Positions 1-5,116 of a stretch of 5,116 nt of DNA are shown in pieces. Origin of the DNA: an uncultured Coriobacteriales bacterium (GTDB taxonomy: Bacteria; Actinomycetota; Coriobacteriia; Coriobacteriales; Atopobiaceae); NCBI GenBank assembly GCA_947305035.1, contig CAMZCV010000104.1, positions 1-5,116 of the forward strand, read 5' to 3'. Position numbers and translations under genes: made by a program. The notes under the pieces are model-generated. The model did not search any database and had not been told where the DNA came from. It saw only the letters and a program-made list of their open reading frames with translations. How positions within the stretch are numbered: position 1 is the stretch's first letter; each line of letters opens with the position of its first letter.

Positions 1-19
1 GATAATCGCGATGCAGCAC
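1..19 (-). CDS. Possible 5' end of a further minus-strand gene (partial, very short)
   Basis: Just after the ruvB stop codon the minus strand offers a GTG at 19-17 followed by open codons reading V/M-L-H-R-D-Y up to the window edge. A purine-rich AGGGGG stretch, formed by the last ruvB codons, lies about 8 bases before it. That would fit a tightly spaced further cistron of the ruv operon. Only six codons are visible, so no product can be named and the reading may be chance. Confidence 0.2.
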
Positions 20-21
20 GG

Positions 22-1080
22 CTACACCCCCTGCGGAGGAACGATGCCCAGATGGTTGAAGGCGTTGAGCGTGGCCATGCGGCCCTGGGGCGTGCGCACC
101 ATAAGGCCGCGCTGCATGAGGTAGGGCTCATAGACGTCCTCGAGCGTGGAGGGATCCTCCGAGACGGCGCTCGCTATGGTGGAGAGGCCCACGGGGCGGC
201 CGCGGAACGTCTCGCAGAGCGCATGGAGGATCTTGAGGTCCATGGTGTCGAGGCCCAGCTCGTCGATCTCGAAGAACTTGAGCGCCGTTGCCGCGAGGGA
301 GGCATCGATAGTGCCGTCGCCACGCACCTGCGCGTAGTCGCGCACGCGTTTGAGCAGACGGTTTGCAAGGCGCGGCGTACCGCGGCTACGCGAGGCGATC
401 TCGATGGCCCCCTCGTGGTTGATGGAGACGTTGAGCAACCGCGCAGAGCGGGCGACGATCTGGGCGAGCTCCTCGGTGGTGTAGTAATCGAGGCGATAGG
501 AGATGCCGAAGCGATCGCGCAGCGGACCGGTGAGAAGGCCTGTGCGCGTGGTGGCACCGATGAGGGTGAACCGCGGAAGATCGAGACGGATGGAGCGTGC
601 CGCGGGGCCTTTGCCGATGACGATATCGAGGAAGAAATCCTCCATCGCGGGATACAGCACCTCCTCCACCTGGTGGTTGAGACGATGGATCTCGTCGACG
701 AAGAGGATATCGCCCTCCTCGAGGTTGGTGAGGATGGCCGCGAGATCGCCCGTGCGCTCGATGGCGGGACCGCTCGTGGTATGGAGCTTGGCTCCCATCT
801 CGTTGGCAACCACGCCGGCGAGGGTGGTCTTGCCCAGCCCCGGGGGGCCGGAGAAGATGACATGGTCGAGAGGCTCGTTGCGCGACAGCGCAGCTTGGAT
901 GAGCACGCGCAGGTTGTCCCTCACGCGCTGCTGGCCGCAATATTCGTCGAGCGTCTTGGGCCTGAGCGTGCGGTCTTGGTCGAGATCCTCGGCTGTGAGC
1001 TTGCCCGTCACTCCACGCGGAGCGTCTTTTGCAGCGCCACCTGCACTGGCGAAGAGATCGTCATCGGACGCTTCCCACAT
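22..1080 (-). CDS. ruvB: Holliday junction branch migration ATPase RuvB
   Basis: RuvB is the hexameric AAA+ motor that, with RuvA, pumps DNA through Holliday junctions during recombinational repair in the cytoplasm. The 352-residue product is full length. The Walker A motif GPPGLGKTT lies at 78-86 and Walker B ILFVDEIH at 125-132. The sensor-1 segment GATTRTG spans 175-181, followed by the arginine-finger segment PLRDRFG at 186-192. The sensor-2 motif GTPRLANRL is at 234-242. The C-terminal winged helix, about 294-345, contains [20 protein letters not shown]. The first ~35 residues are a variable Asp/Ala-rich tail. The ATG overlaps the ruvA stop codon (TAATG), so translation is probably coupled to ruvA; the upstream G-rich GGGGGTGG lies inside the last ruvA codons. 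It is the third gene of the SOS-type ruvCAB operon. Identification is secure. Confidence 0.98.
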   Translation of the reverse strand: MWEASDDDLFASAGGAAKDAPRGVTGKLTAEDLDQDRTLRPKTLDEYCGQQRVRDNLRVLIQAALSRNEPLDHVIFSGPPGLGKTTLAGVVANEMGAKLHTTSGPAIERTGDLAAILTNLEEGDILFVDEIHRLNHQVEEVLYPAMEDFFLDIVIGKGPAARSIRLDLPRFTLIGATTRTGLLTGPLRDRFGISYRLDYYTTEELAQIVARSARLLNVSINHEGAIEIASRSRGTPRLANRLLKRVRDYAQVRGDGTIDASLAATALKFFEIDELGLDTMDLKILHALCETFRGRPVGLSTIASAVSEDPSTLEDVYEPYLMQRGLMVRTPQGRMATLNAFNHLGIVPPQGV

Positions 1081-1706
1081 TACCTACCACCCCCAAGGCG
1101 CTTGAGAGCATACGAGAGCAGATCCTTGGTGCTGGAGACGCCTGCCTCGGCAGCGCCATCGAGCGCGAGCTCGACCTCCGCCGATGTGAACCCCATGGAG
1201 AGCAGGGCGTCCGCAGCCTCGGACGCGGGGGCGTTCGATGGCGCAGAAGATGCGGCACCGGGAGCCTCGGTGAGGCCGACGAGCATCTTGAGCTCGGCAT
1301 TCTTTTGGAACACGTCGGAAAGCTCGACGAGCAGGCGCGTGGCCTTCTTGCGACCCACGCCGGGAACAAGCGCCATGCGCGCGGCATCCTGGGTGGTGAC
1401 CACCGTGGCAAGCTGTGCGGGAGTGAACGTTGAGAGCACGGCGAGGGCGAGCTTGGGACCCACACCCGAGATGGCGCGGAGCTGATCGAAGAGCGCCCGC
1501 TCCTCGCGCGTGGCGAACCCGTAGAGCTCCTGCGCATCCTCGCGCACGATAAGGCGGGTGAGCACGGTAACACCCGACGTTCCCACGGCGGGCAGCTGCG
1601 ATGCCGTGATGGCAGAGATGCCGAGCTCATAGCCTACGCCCATGCAGTCGATGACCGCATGGGTGGGAAAGAGCTCGACGATGGTTCCGGTAAGTTGGAC
1701 GATCAC
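1080..1706 (-). CDS. ruvA: Holliday junction DNA-binding protein RuvA
   Basis: RuvA binds four-way junctions as a tetramer and loads the RuvB rings. The 208-residue product shows all three domains. The N-terminal OB fold, about 1-63, ends in [11 protein letters not shown], whose E56/D57 match the acidic pin that separates strands at the crossover. Two helix-hairpin-helix motifs follow: ISGVGPKLA (79-87) and VPGVGRKKA (114-122). A flexible Ala/Ser/Pro linker (about 148-162) leads to the C-terminal RuvB-contacting domain (about 163-208; [17 protein letters not shown] is typical). The start is a GTG at 1706, chosen because it gives the canonical [10 protein letters not shown]-terminus and has GGAGGG six bases upstream. 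Only two bases separate it from the ruvC stop, and its own stop overlaps the ruvB ATG, so the three genes are read as one unit. Confidence 0.98.
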   Translation of the reverse strand: MIVQLTGTIVELFPTHAVIDCMGVGYELGISAITASQLPAVGTSGVTVLTRLIVREDAQELYGFATREERALFDQLRAISGVGPKLALAVLSTFTPAQLATVVTTQDAARMALVPGVGRKKATRLLVELSDVFQKNAELKMLVGLTEAPGAASSAPSNAPASEAADALLSMGFTSAEVELALDGAAEAGVSSTKDLLSYALKRLGGGR

Positions 1707-1708
1707 AG

Positions 1709-2218
1709 CTATCCCTCCAGTACGCTATGGAGTTGGGTTGCGGATGCGGTTTGCGAGAGGTGTGCGTGGCAGACGGCGGAGGCGAGGGCATCGGCCGCGT
1801 GATCGGGTTTGGGATCGTGGTCGAGGGCGAGCACGTGGCGCACCATGAACGTGACCTGCTCCTTGCTTGCGCTGCCCGTGCCCACGAGCGATTGCTTGAT
1901 CTGCATGGGGGTGTACTCCCCCACGACGAGGCCGGCAGCCGCGCACGCCGCGATGGCCGCCCCACGCGCTTGGGCGGTGGGAATGGCCGACTTGGCGTTC
2001 TGCCCGAAGAAGATCTTCTCGATGGCGAGGTCGGTGGGACCGTATTTGAGGATGATCTGGGAGAGCTCGCGGAAGATGCGACCCAAGCGCATGTCGATGG
2101 GCTCATCGGCAGAGCTGGAGATGCAGCCGTATGCGCGCGCCCGCACCAGCGACCCGCGCGTCTCGACCACACCCCAGCCGGTGTTGGCAAGCCCTGGATC
2201 GATGCCGAGGATGACCAC
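1709..2218 (-). CDS. ruvC: Holliday junction resolvase RuvC
   Basis: RuvC is the dimeric RNase H-fold endonuclease that cuts Holliday junctions symmetrically after RuvAB branch migration. The 169-residue product is of normal length. The first acidic residue is D7 in ILGIDPGLANTG and the second is E67 in LAIEKIFFGQNAKSA. The last pair falls in PDHAADALA: D143 is the conserved acid, and H140 takes the position that is Asp in E. coli. A His there is a known variant (Thermus RuvC has one), not a defect. SKEQVTFMV (118-126) is the usual conserved helix. The start is GTG at 2218, preceded by AGGAGGG at 2228-2222. It is the first gene of ruvCAB and has its own promoter with a LexA-type operator. No yebC homologue lies upstream, as is common in other actinobacteria; the NAD-synthetase-like gene is there instead. 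Confidence 0.98.
   Translation of the reverse strand: MVILGIDPGLANTGWGVVETRGSLVRARAYGCISSSADEPIDMRLGRIFRELSQIILKYGPTDLAIEKIFFGQNAKSAIPTAQARGAAIAACAAAGLVVGEYTPMQIKQSLVGTGSASKEQVTFMVRHVLALDHDPKPDHAADALASAVCHAHLSQTASATQLHSVLEG
1713..1718 (-). promoter_or_regulatory. Ribosome binding site of ruvA inside the ruvC 3' end
   Basis: GGAGGG on the minus strand sits six bases before the ruvA GTG and is made of the last two sense codons of ruvC (Glu-Gly). It decides the GTG start of ruvA and implies translational coupling of the two genes. Confidence 0.75.
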
Positions 2219-2221
2219 AAA

Positions 2222-2228
2222 CCCTCCT
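2222..2228 (-). promoter_or_regulatory. Ribosome binding site of ruvC
   Basis: AGGAGGG on the minus strand ends three bases before the GTG at 2218. The spacing is short, but no other in-frame start would keep the conserved ILGIDPG N-terminus. Confidence 0.7.
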
Positions 2229-2237
2229 GAAGATGTT

Positions 2238-2253
2238 TAGAACGTTCGTTCTA
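2238..2253. promoter_or_regulatory. LexA/SOS operator of ruvCAB
   Basis: The 16-bp sequence TAGAACGTTCGTTCTA contains GAAC-N4-GTTC, the core LexA box of Gram-positive bacteria and actinobacteria, with perfectly matching outer arms (TAGAAC and GTTCTA). It lies 20-35 bases before the ruvC start and immediately downstream of a -10 element, so the expected transcription start falls inside it. Bound repressor would block the promoter. ruvCAB or ruvAB is a classic SOS target in many bacteria, which fits. The lexA gene is not in the window, so the regulator is inferred. Confidence 0.85.
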
Positions 2254-2261
2254 TATTAGCA
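2253..2261 (-). promoter_or_regulatory. Extended -10 promoter element for ruvCAB
   Basis: The minus strand reads TGC-TAATAT, an extended -10 (TGn plus a hexamer close to TATAAT). I see no good -35 hexamer at 16-18 bases upstream, which is usual for extended -10 promoters. Transcription would start near 2246, giving a leader of about 28 bases before ruvC. The element lies entirely in the 53-bp gap after the NAD-synthetase-like gene. Confidence 0.6.
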
Positions 2262-2271
2262 CAGATGCGCG

Positions 2272-4068
2272 TCAGTTCTCCGAGAAAGGACTGCCGAACG
2301 ACCAAGATGTGCCCGGATTTCCGTGACGGGGCCCGCGGAAACGGTCATCGGTGGCGCCCTCCTCAGGCGCAAAGCCGCCGAAGAGGTCTCCTGAAAGCGC
2401 GAGATCGCGCAGGAACGCCATCGTATCCCTGATCTCCTTTTGGATTCCGGAGGTATCGGGCTTTCCCTGCGCCGCGAAGAGCGACTGCAGCTGGCTGCCG
2501 AGTTGGTGCCAATCCTGACCTCCGCGATCGCGCACACGGTCATGCCAGCACAGGCCGTATGACTGGGGGGATTCCATGAGCGACTGCGAGGAGACGACCA
2601 GGACGCGGGGCGCGCTGAGCCGCGCCATCCTGCGGATCCGCAGGCACTCGAGCACGCGCTCGGCGAGCTCTCCCCCGCGGTCCTCCTCGATGAGCTGCGT
2701 GTAGGTGCGGGCCCATTCGATGCGTCCGGACAGCACGTAGTCGATGAACTCGAGCTGAGACGCGGCAGTGATGTAGCGCTTGTTCATGCCCTCGATGGCG
2801 GGAACCTTCCACGCGCGCATGATCTCGGGCCCGATGACCGGCGAGATGGTGTTGCGCAGGCGCGCGAGCGCCACCACGTCGGAGCGGTACACGTCGCCGA
2901 GCGGCGCGAGGCCGGAAACCGTCAGCTCTCCAGCGCGATTCTCGAGACAGAAACCCGTCTTATCAAGGTTGAGCAGGGCAAGCGCACCGGATGAGCGCAC
3001 GAGCTCCGCACGCATGAGCTCCACGTGGTCGAGGCTCGCGCCCTCCGGCGCGAACGTGGTGTCGATCCGCAGATGCGCGGCGAGCTCGCGCGAGGCGGCC
3101 GCAAGCTCAGACGTTTTGGCACCGCCCACGCAGGCGTGCACGTGGGTTGGTCCGAGCGCGTCGCATGCCAGTGTCGCAACCAACGAGGAGACGAGCGAGC
3201 CGTCCATCACGATGGCGACGTCGCGCACGCCCTCGGAGCGGCAGAAGCCGGAGAGGCCGAAGATGAGCGCATTCATGAGCGTGAGCAGGCGATCGGGGAC
3301 ATCAGGGGTTATCGGCTGGGCGAGCGGCCCCTCGGAATAGGGATCGATCTCGCAAGTTACCAGCGCCTCCTCGAACGACGGAGCCTCTGCGGCGAGCTCG
3401 CCCCACGGTGCGAGCACGAACGAGCCGCCCGAGAACACCTGCGTTTCGAAGACACCGAGCGACCCGACGGCAACCAGCCACGCGCCCATGCGCTCCGCGT
3501 CACCCTGATAGCGCGACTCGGTGAGCGCGGTGGCAAGCTGCGTGGTGGGATTGTCGTGGGAGAAACCGTAGGTTGAGAAGAACAGCACCACATCGAAGGC
3601 ATGACCGAGGTTGCCGATGGTATCGAGGTCCTCGCTCGTGAAAGCGACGGCGAACCTGAGACCCTCGAACTCGAAGGAGGCGAAGCTCTGCGGCTCCGAT
3701 TCGGCCTCTTCTCCGAAGAGCTCCTGCTTGAGCACGTCGAACTCGCCCTCCAGGCGAAGGGCGTGGACAACGCGGTCGCGCACGAGCACCACCTCGTTCA
3801 TCTGCATGCCGTCAAGCTCCCCCACCACGGGAATGATGCAGTCGAGCGGAGCCTGCTCGACGAACGTCTGAAGGCACTCGGTGATATCGGAGATGAAACC
3901 CTCCTGGTCGGCCTCGTCAACGGGGCATCCGCCGGAGAGGGCGAACGCGGGAAAGACCGCGAGGCGGGCGCCGGCTGCTTGAGCGCGCGTGGCGAACTCG
4001 AGCATGCGCGCCCCCGTTTGCTCGAAAGCGCCGGATATGGTCTGCATCTGCGCGATGGCTATGTTCAT
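2272..4068 (-). CDS. NAD+ synthetase-like two-domain protein, predicted catalytically inactive
   Basis: The 598-residue product follows glutamine-dependent NAD+ synthetase from end to end. A nitrilase-type glutaminase domain (about 1-240) starts MNIAIAQMQTISG and includes VFSGGSFVLAPWGEL. A synthetase domain (about 255-513) includes SLVATLACDALGP, LAPLGDVYRSDVVALARLRN and ASQLEFIDYVLSG. Key residues are missing in both. FPEL reads FPAF (Glu to A41), the expected lysine aligns with L106, and the nucleophile Cys of the CED motif is S145 in TSED. The ATP loop SGGIDS reads DGSLVS (289-294), TGNKSE reads NLDKTG, and the YGD motif is absent. Residues about 514-598 are an extra tail without recognisable homology. 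The ATG has GGAGGG six bases upstream. The frame is intact over 1.8 kb, so it is probably expressed as a pseudoenzyme or has a changed activity. The fold assignment is firm; loss of activity is inferred from alignment by eye. Confidence 0.85.
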   Translation of the reverse strand: MNIAIAQMQTISGAFEQTGARMLEFATRAQAAGARLAVFPAFALSGGCPVDEADQEGFISDITECLQTFVEQAPLDCIIPVVGELDGMQMNEVVLVRDRVVHALRLEGEFDVLKQELFGEEAESEPQSFASFEFEGLRFAVAFTSEDLDTIGNLGHAFDVVLFFSTYGFSHDNPTTQLATALTESRYQGDAERMGAWLVAVGSLGVFETQVFSGGSFVLAPWGELAAEAPSFEEALVTCEIDPYSEGPLAQPITPDVPDRLLTLMNALIFGLSGFCRSEGVRDVAIVMDGSLVSSLVATLACDALGPTHVHACVGGAKTSELAAASRELAAHLRIDTTFAPEGASLDHVELMRAELVRSSGALALLNLDKTGFCLENRAGELTVSGLAPLGDVYRSDVVALARLRNTISPVIGPEIMRAWKVPAIEGMNKRYITAASQLEFIDYVLSGRIEWARTYTQLIEEDRGGELAERVLECLRIRRMARLSAPRVLVVSSQSLMESPQSYGLCWHDRVRDRGGQDWHQLGSQLQSLFAAQGKPDTSGIQKEIRDTMAFLRDLALSGDLFGGFAPEEGATDDRFRGPRHGNPGTSWSFGSPFSEN

Positions 4069-4126
4069 AAAAATCCCTCCGCATCTTGCTCATATCCATC
4101 TTAAGGCTATGGACGATGCGGAGGGA
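4069..4126 (-). terminator. Terminator-like hairpin that contains the downstream gene's ribosome binding site
   Basis: On the minus strand TCCCTCCGCATC (4126-4115) pairs perfectly over 12 bp with GATGCGGAGGGA (4085-4074), followed directly by TTTTT (4073-4069) and the ATG at 4068. A smaller stem TCCAT/ATGGA (4113-4109 with 4099-4095) lies inside the 29-base loop. A GC-rich stem plus a U run is the form of an intrinsic terminator, and it lies 34 bases after the dfx stop. The distal arm also carries GGAGGG, the Shine-Dalgarno of the NAD-synthetase-like gene, so the same fold would hide that site in any readthrough transcript. The long loop and short T run make termination strength uncertain. 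Confidence 0.6.
4075..4080 (-). promoter_or_regulatory. Ribosome binding site of the NAD+ synthetase-like gene
   Basis: GGAGGG on the minus strand lies six bases before the ATG at 4068. It fixes the start that gives the family N-terminus (MNIAIAQMQT). It is wholly inside the distal arm of the 12-bp inverted repeat. Confidence 0.7.
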
Positions 4127-4160
4127 CGCAAGGTCAATTTTGGGGAAGCTCCCGACGATA

Positions 4161-4538
4161 CTAGCAGTCGGCCTTCCAGAGACCGTGGAGGTTGCAGTAG
4201 GCATAGACGGTGCCGGTCTCGGCGGTCTTGGTGAACGTGGCCTGCGGCTCGTCGCCGGGGTTCAGGAACTTGATGCCGATCTTGGTGCCATCGGCGAAGG
4301 CGATCCACTCGATGTAATGGACGTCGAGCATGGGGTGATCCACGGCGCCGACGCGAGCGATGACATCCTCGCCCTCGACGGTGACGACGGGAACGTGCTT
4401 CTCAACGGCGGCGTCGGTTGCGCCGGCGACGAGCAGCTCCATCTTCTCTCCGCAGCACATGGGCGTAACGCCTGCATCCTTAACGACCGCGAAGATGTTT
4501 CCGCAGTGCTTGCAACGGTAGAACTTGACTACTGCCAT
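4161..4538 (-). CDS. dfx: Class I desulfoferrodoxin (superoxide reductase)
   Basis: Desulfoferrodoxin reduces superoxide to hydrogen peroxide without releasing oxygen. It is a cytoplasmic defence of anaerobes, usually fed electrons by rubredoxin. The 125-residue product is of standard length and has both iron sites. The N-terminal desulforedoxin-like centre has C9, C12, C28 and C29 (CKHC and CC). The C-terminal neelaredoxin-type active centre has H48, H68, H74, C115 and H118, the same positions as I recall for the Desulfovibrio enzyme. E46-K47 before H48 form the conserved EKHVP loop, whose Lys attracts superoxide. The ATG at 4538 has GAGGAAA upstream at about 8 bases. It is followed after 34 bases by a terminator-like hairpin, then by the NAD-synthetase-like gene on the same strand. 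No rubredoxin gene is visible in the window. Confidence 0.97.
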   Translation of the reverse strand: MAVVKFYRCKHCGNIFAVVKDAGVTPMCCGEKMELLVAGATDAAVEKHVPVVTVEGEDVIARVGAVDHPMLDVHYIEWIAFADGTKIGIKFLNPGDEPQATFTKTAETGTVYAYCNLHGLWKADC

Positions 4539-4560
4539 GAGCGTTTCCTCTCTCTTCAGC

Positions 4561-4573
4561 GGGGACTATCCCC
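4561..4573. repeat. Short perfect palindrome in the dfx leader
   Basis: GGGGACTATCCCC has 4-bp perfect arms around five bases. The centre is ACTAT on the plus strand and ATAGT on the minus strand. It lies 23-35 bases upstream of the dfx start and just after the proposed -10, where it could be a repressor operator or a small leader hairpin. The arms are short, so chance cannot be excluded. Confidence 0.4.
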
Positions 4574-4585
4574 TCTCGCACTTCA

Positions 4586-4591
4586 ATCATA
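4586..4591 (-). promoter_or_regulatory. Candidate -10 element for dfx
   Basis: The minus strand reads TATGAT, a five-of-six match to TATAAT, 48 bases before the dfx ATG. The hexamer 17 bases upstream (AACTAC) is not a convincing -35. It is the best candidate in the divergent 231-bp gap, which otherwise shows no gene. Confidence 0.35.
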
Positions 4592-4725
4592 CCGTTAATA
4601 CGCTCCACGTAGTTCCGCGATACGGCAGATGCGGAGACGAGACGGGTTGGCGGGGCGTGGGCGGCTGACATGCTCCGTATACCGCCCGGGTGCACAATCG
4701 GAACCGTTCTTCAGCAGGAGTGGGG

Positions 4726-4731
4726 TACGAT
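4726..4731 (+). promoter_or_regulatory. Weak candidate -10 element for the SLH lipoprotein gene
   Basis: TACGAT lies 38 bases before the ATG at 4770 and matches TATAAT at four of six positions. No clear -35 is present at the usual distance, so this is only the most likely site by position. Confidence 0.2.
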
Positions 4732-4769
4732 TATTCCATCCACCCGCCGCTCGCTCGTTGGAGGAAACC

Positions 4770-5116
4770 ATGGTAAAGAAGTCCACGCGTTTCGCGACCC
4801 TCCTCGCATCCGCAGCCCTCGTGCTGATGCTCTTGCCGATGCTCATGCTCGCATCGTGCAAGAAAGCCGCCGACACTGCCAGCGACAACCCCTTCGCCGA
4901 CGTCGATACAGCTACCCCGCATGCGGAGGACATCCTTTGGCTCGCGCAGAAAGGCATCTCCACGGGCTGGGAGGAGGCCGACGGAACCCGCACCTTCAGG
5001 CCCTACGACGACGTAACCCGCGGCGACTTGGCAGCGTTCCTCTACAGGCTGGCAGGATCGCCCAACTACAAGCCGAGCGCTGATGACAAGGCGTATTTCT
5101 CCGACGTGGATGAGAA
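4770..5116 (+). CDS. Lipoprotein with SLH-type repeats (3' end cut by the window)
   Basis: The first 115 codons are visible. MVKKSTRFA begins a lipoprotein signal peptide with a long hydrophobic stretch (about 9-28) and the lipobox LASC, so C30 should be lipidated and the mature protein anchored outside the membrane. After a short polar linker comes a repeat of about 55 residues (41-96). It contains PFADVDTATPHAEDILWLAQ, GISTGWEEADGTRTFRP and a conserved RGDLAAFLYRLAG end. A second copy seems to begin at YFSDVDE (109). This is an S-layer-homology-like repeat of the type common in Coriobacteriia and bifidobacterial surface proteins. The ATG is preceded by GGAGG at 4760-4764, five bases away. 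It is divergent from dfx. What follows the repeats is outside the window, so the function of the whole protein (cell-wall attachment, hydrolase, adhesin) cannot be told. Confidence 0.9.
   Translation, partial: MVKKSTRFATLLASAALVLMLLPMLMLASCKKAADTASDNPFADVDTATPHAEDILWLAQKGISTGWEEADGTRTFRPYDDVTRGDLAAFLYRLAGSPNYKPSADDKAYFSDVDE

Noticed and set aside
52..1485. A 477-codon open frame on the plus strand opposite ruvB and ruvA
   Set aside because: It is antisense to two certain genes, has a composition typical of a high-GC shadow frame, and no recognisable motif or ribosome binding site.
1709..2218. His at residue 140 of RuvC as a damaged active site
   Set aside because: His in place of the third Asp is a natural variant seen in other active RuvC proteins, and the remaining acids D7, E67 and D143 are present.
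2272..4068. Calling the NAD-synthetase-like gene a pseudogene
   Set aside because: There is no frameshift, internal stop or truncation. Homology continues in one frame through both domains, and the start has a strong ribosome binding site. Only the catalytic residues are changed.
4105..4137. A separate promoter for the NAD-synthetase-like gene using TTGACC (4137-4132, minus strand) as -35
   Set aside because: The -35 is good, but hexamers at 17-19 bases (GTCCAT, TCCATA, CCATAG) match TATAAT at only one or two positions.
3917..4204. A leader peptide or overlapping gene (MDMSKMRRDF...) in another minus-strand frame across the hairpin
   Set aside because: There is no ribosome binding site before its internal ATGs, and most of it is the out-of-frame shadow of the gene starting at 4068.
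4701..4709. GAACCGTTC upstream of the SLH lipoprotein gene as a second LexA box
   Set aside because: The half-sites GAAC and GTTC are separated by one base, not four, so the LexA spacing is not met.

Overview
The window reads as ordinary chromosomal DNA of a high-GC, strictly anaerobic actinobacterium. A gut Coriobacteriia member (Collinsella/Olsenella-like) is my best guess. The reasons are the high GC content, a class I desulfoferrodoxin, the ruvC-ruvA-ruvB gene order, and a lipoprotein repeat of the type TPHAEDI.WLA..GISTGW...DGTRTFRP, which I associate with that class. The genus is inference; no database was searched.

Layout: positions 22-4538 are all minus-strand genes. Reading with transcription they are dfx (4538-4161), an NAD+-synthetase-like gene (4068-2272), then ruvC (2218-1709), ruvA (1706-1080) and ruvB (1080-22). 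At the right edge a plus-strand lipoprotein gene with SLH-type repeats starts at 4770 and runs off the window. The 231-bp gap at 4539-4769 is a divergent promoter region. Positions 1-21 may hold the start of another minus-strand gene after ruvB.

How the genes work together: ruvCAB is a compact, translationally coupled operon for the Holliday-junction branch-migration motor (RuvAB) and resolvase (RuvC). Just upstream of ruvC, a perfect GAAC-N4-GTTC palindrome abuts an extended -10 element, so the operon looks directly LexA/SOS controlled and independent of the gene upstream. Desulfoferrodoxin, a superoxide reductase, has all metal ligands of both iron centres.

The two most interesting points concern the gene between them. 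First, the 598-residue protein has the full two-domain architecture of glutamine-dependent NAD+ synthetase, but by eye it has lost the Glu-Lys-Cys triad of the glutaminase domain and the SGGxDS ATP loop and TGNKSE/YGD motifs of the synthetase domain. The frame is nevertheless open and intact, so it looks like a conserved-fold pseudoenzyme. Second, its Shine-Dalgarno sequence is buried in a perfect 12-bp inverted repeat followed by five T residues directly before the ATG. This element could be a terminator for dfx, a translation-blocking hairpin, or both. I saw no tRNA, rRNA, CRISPR array, insertion sequence or attachment site.
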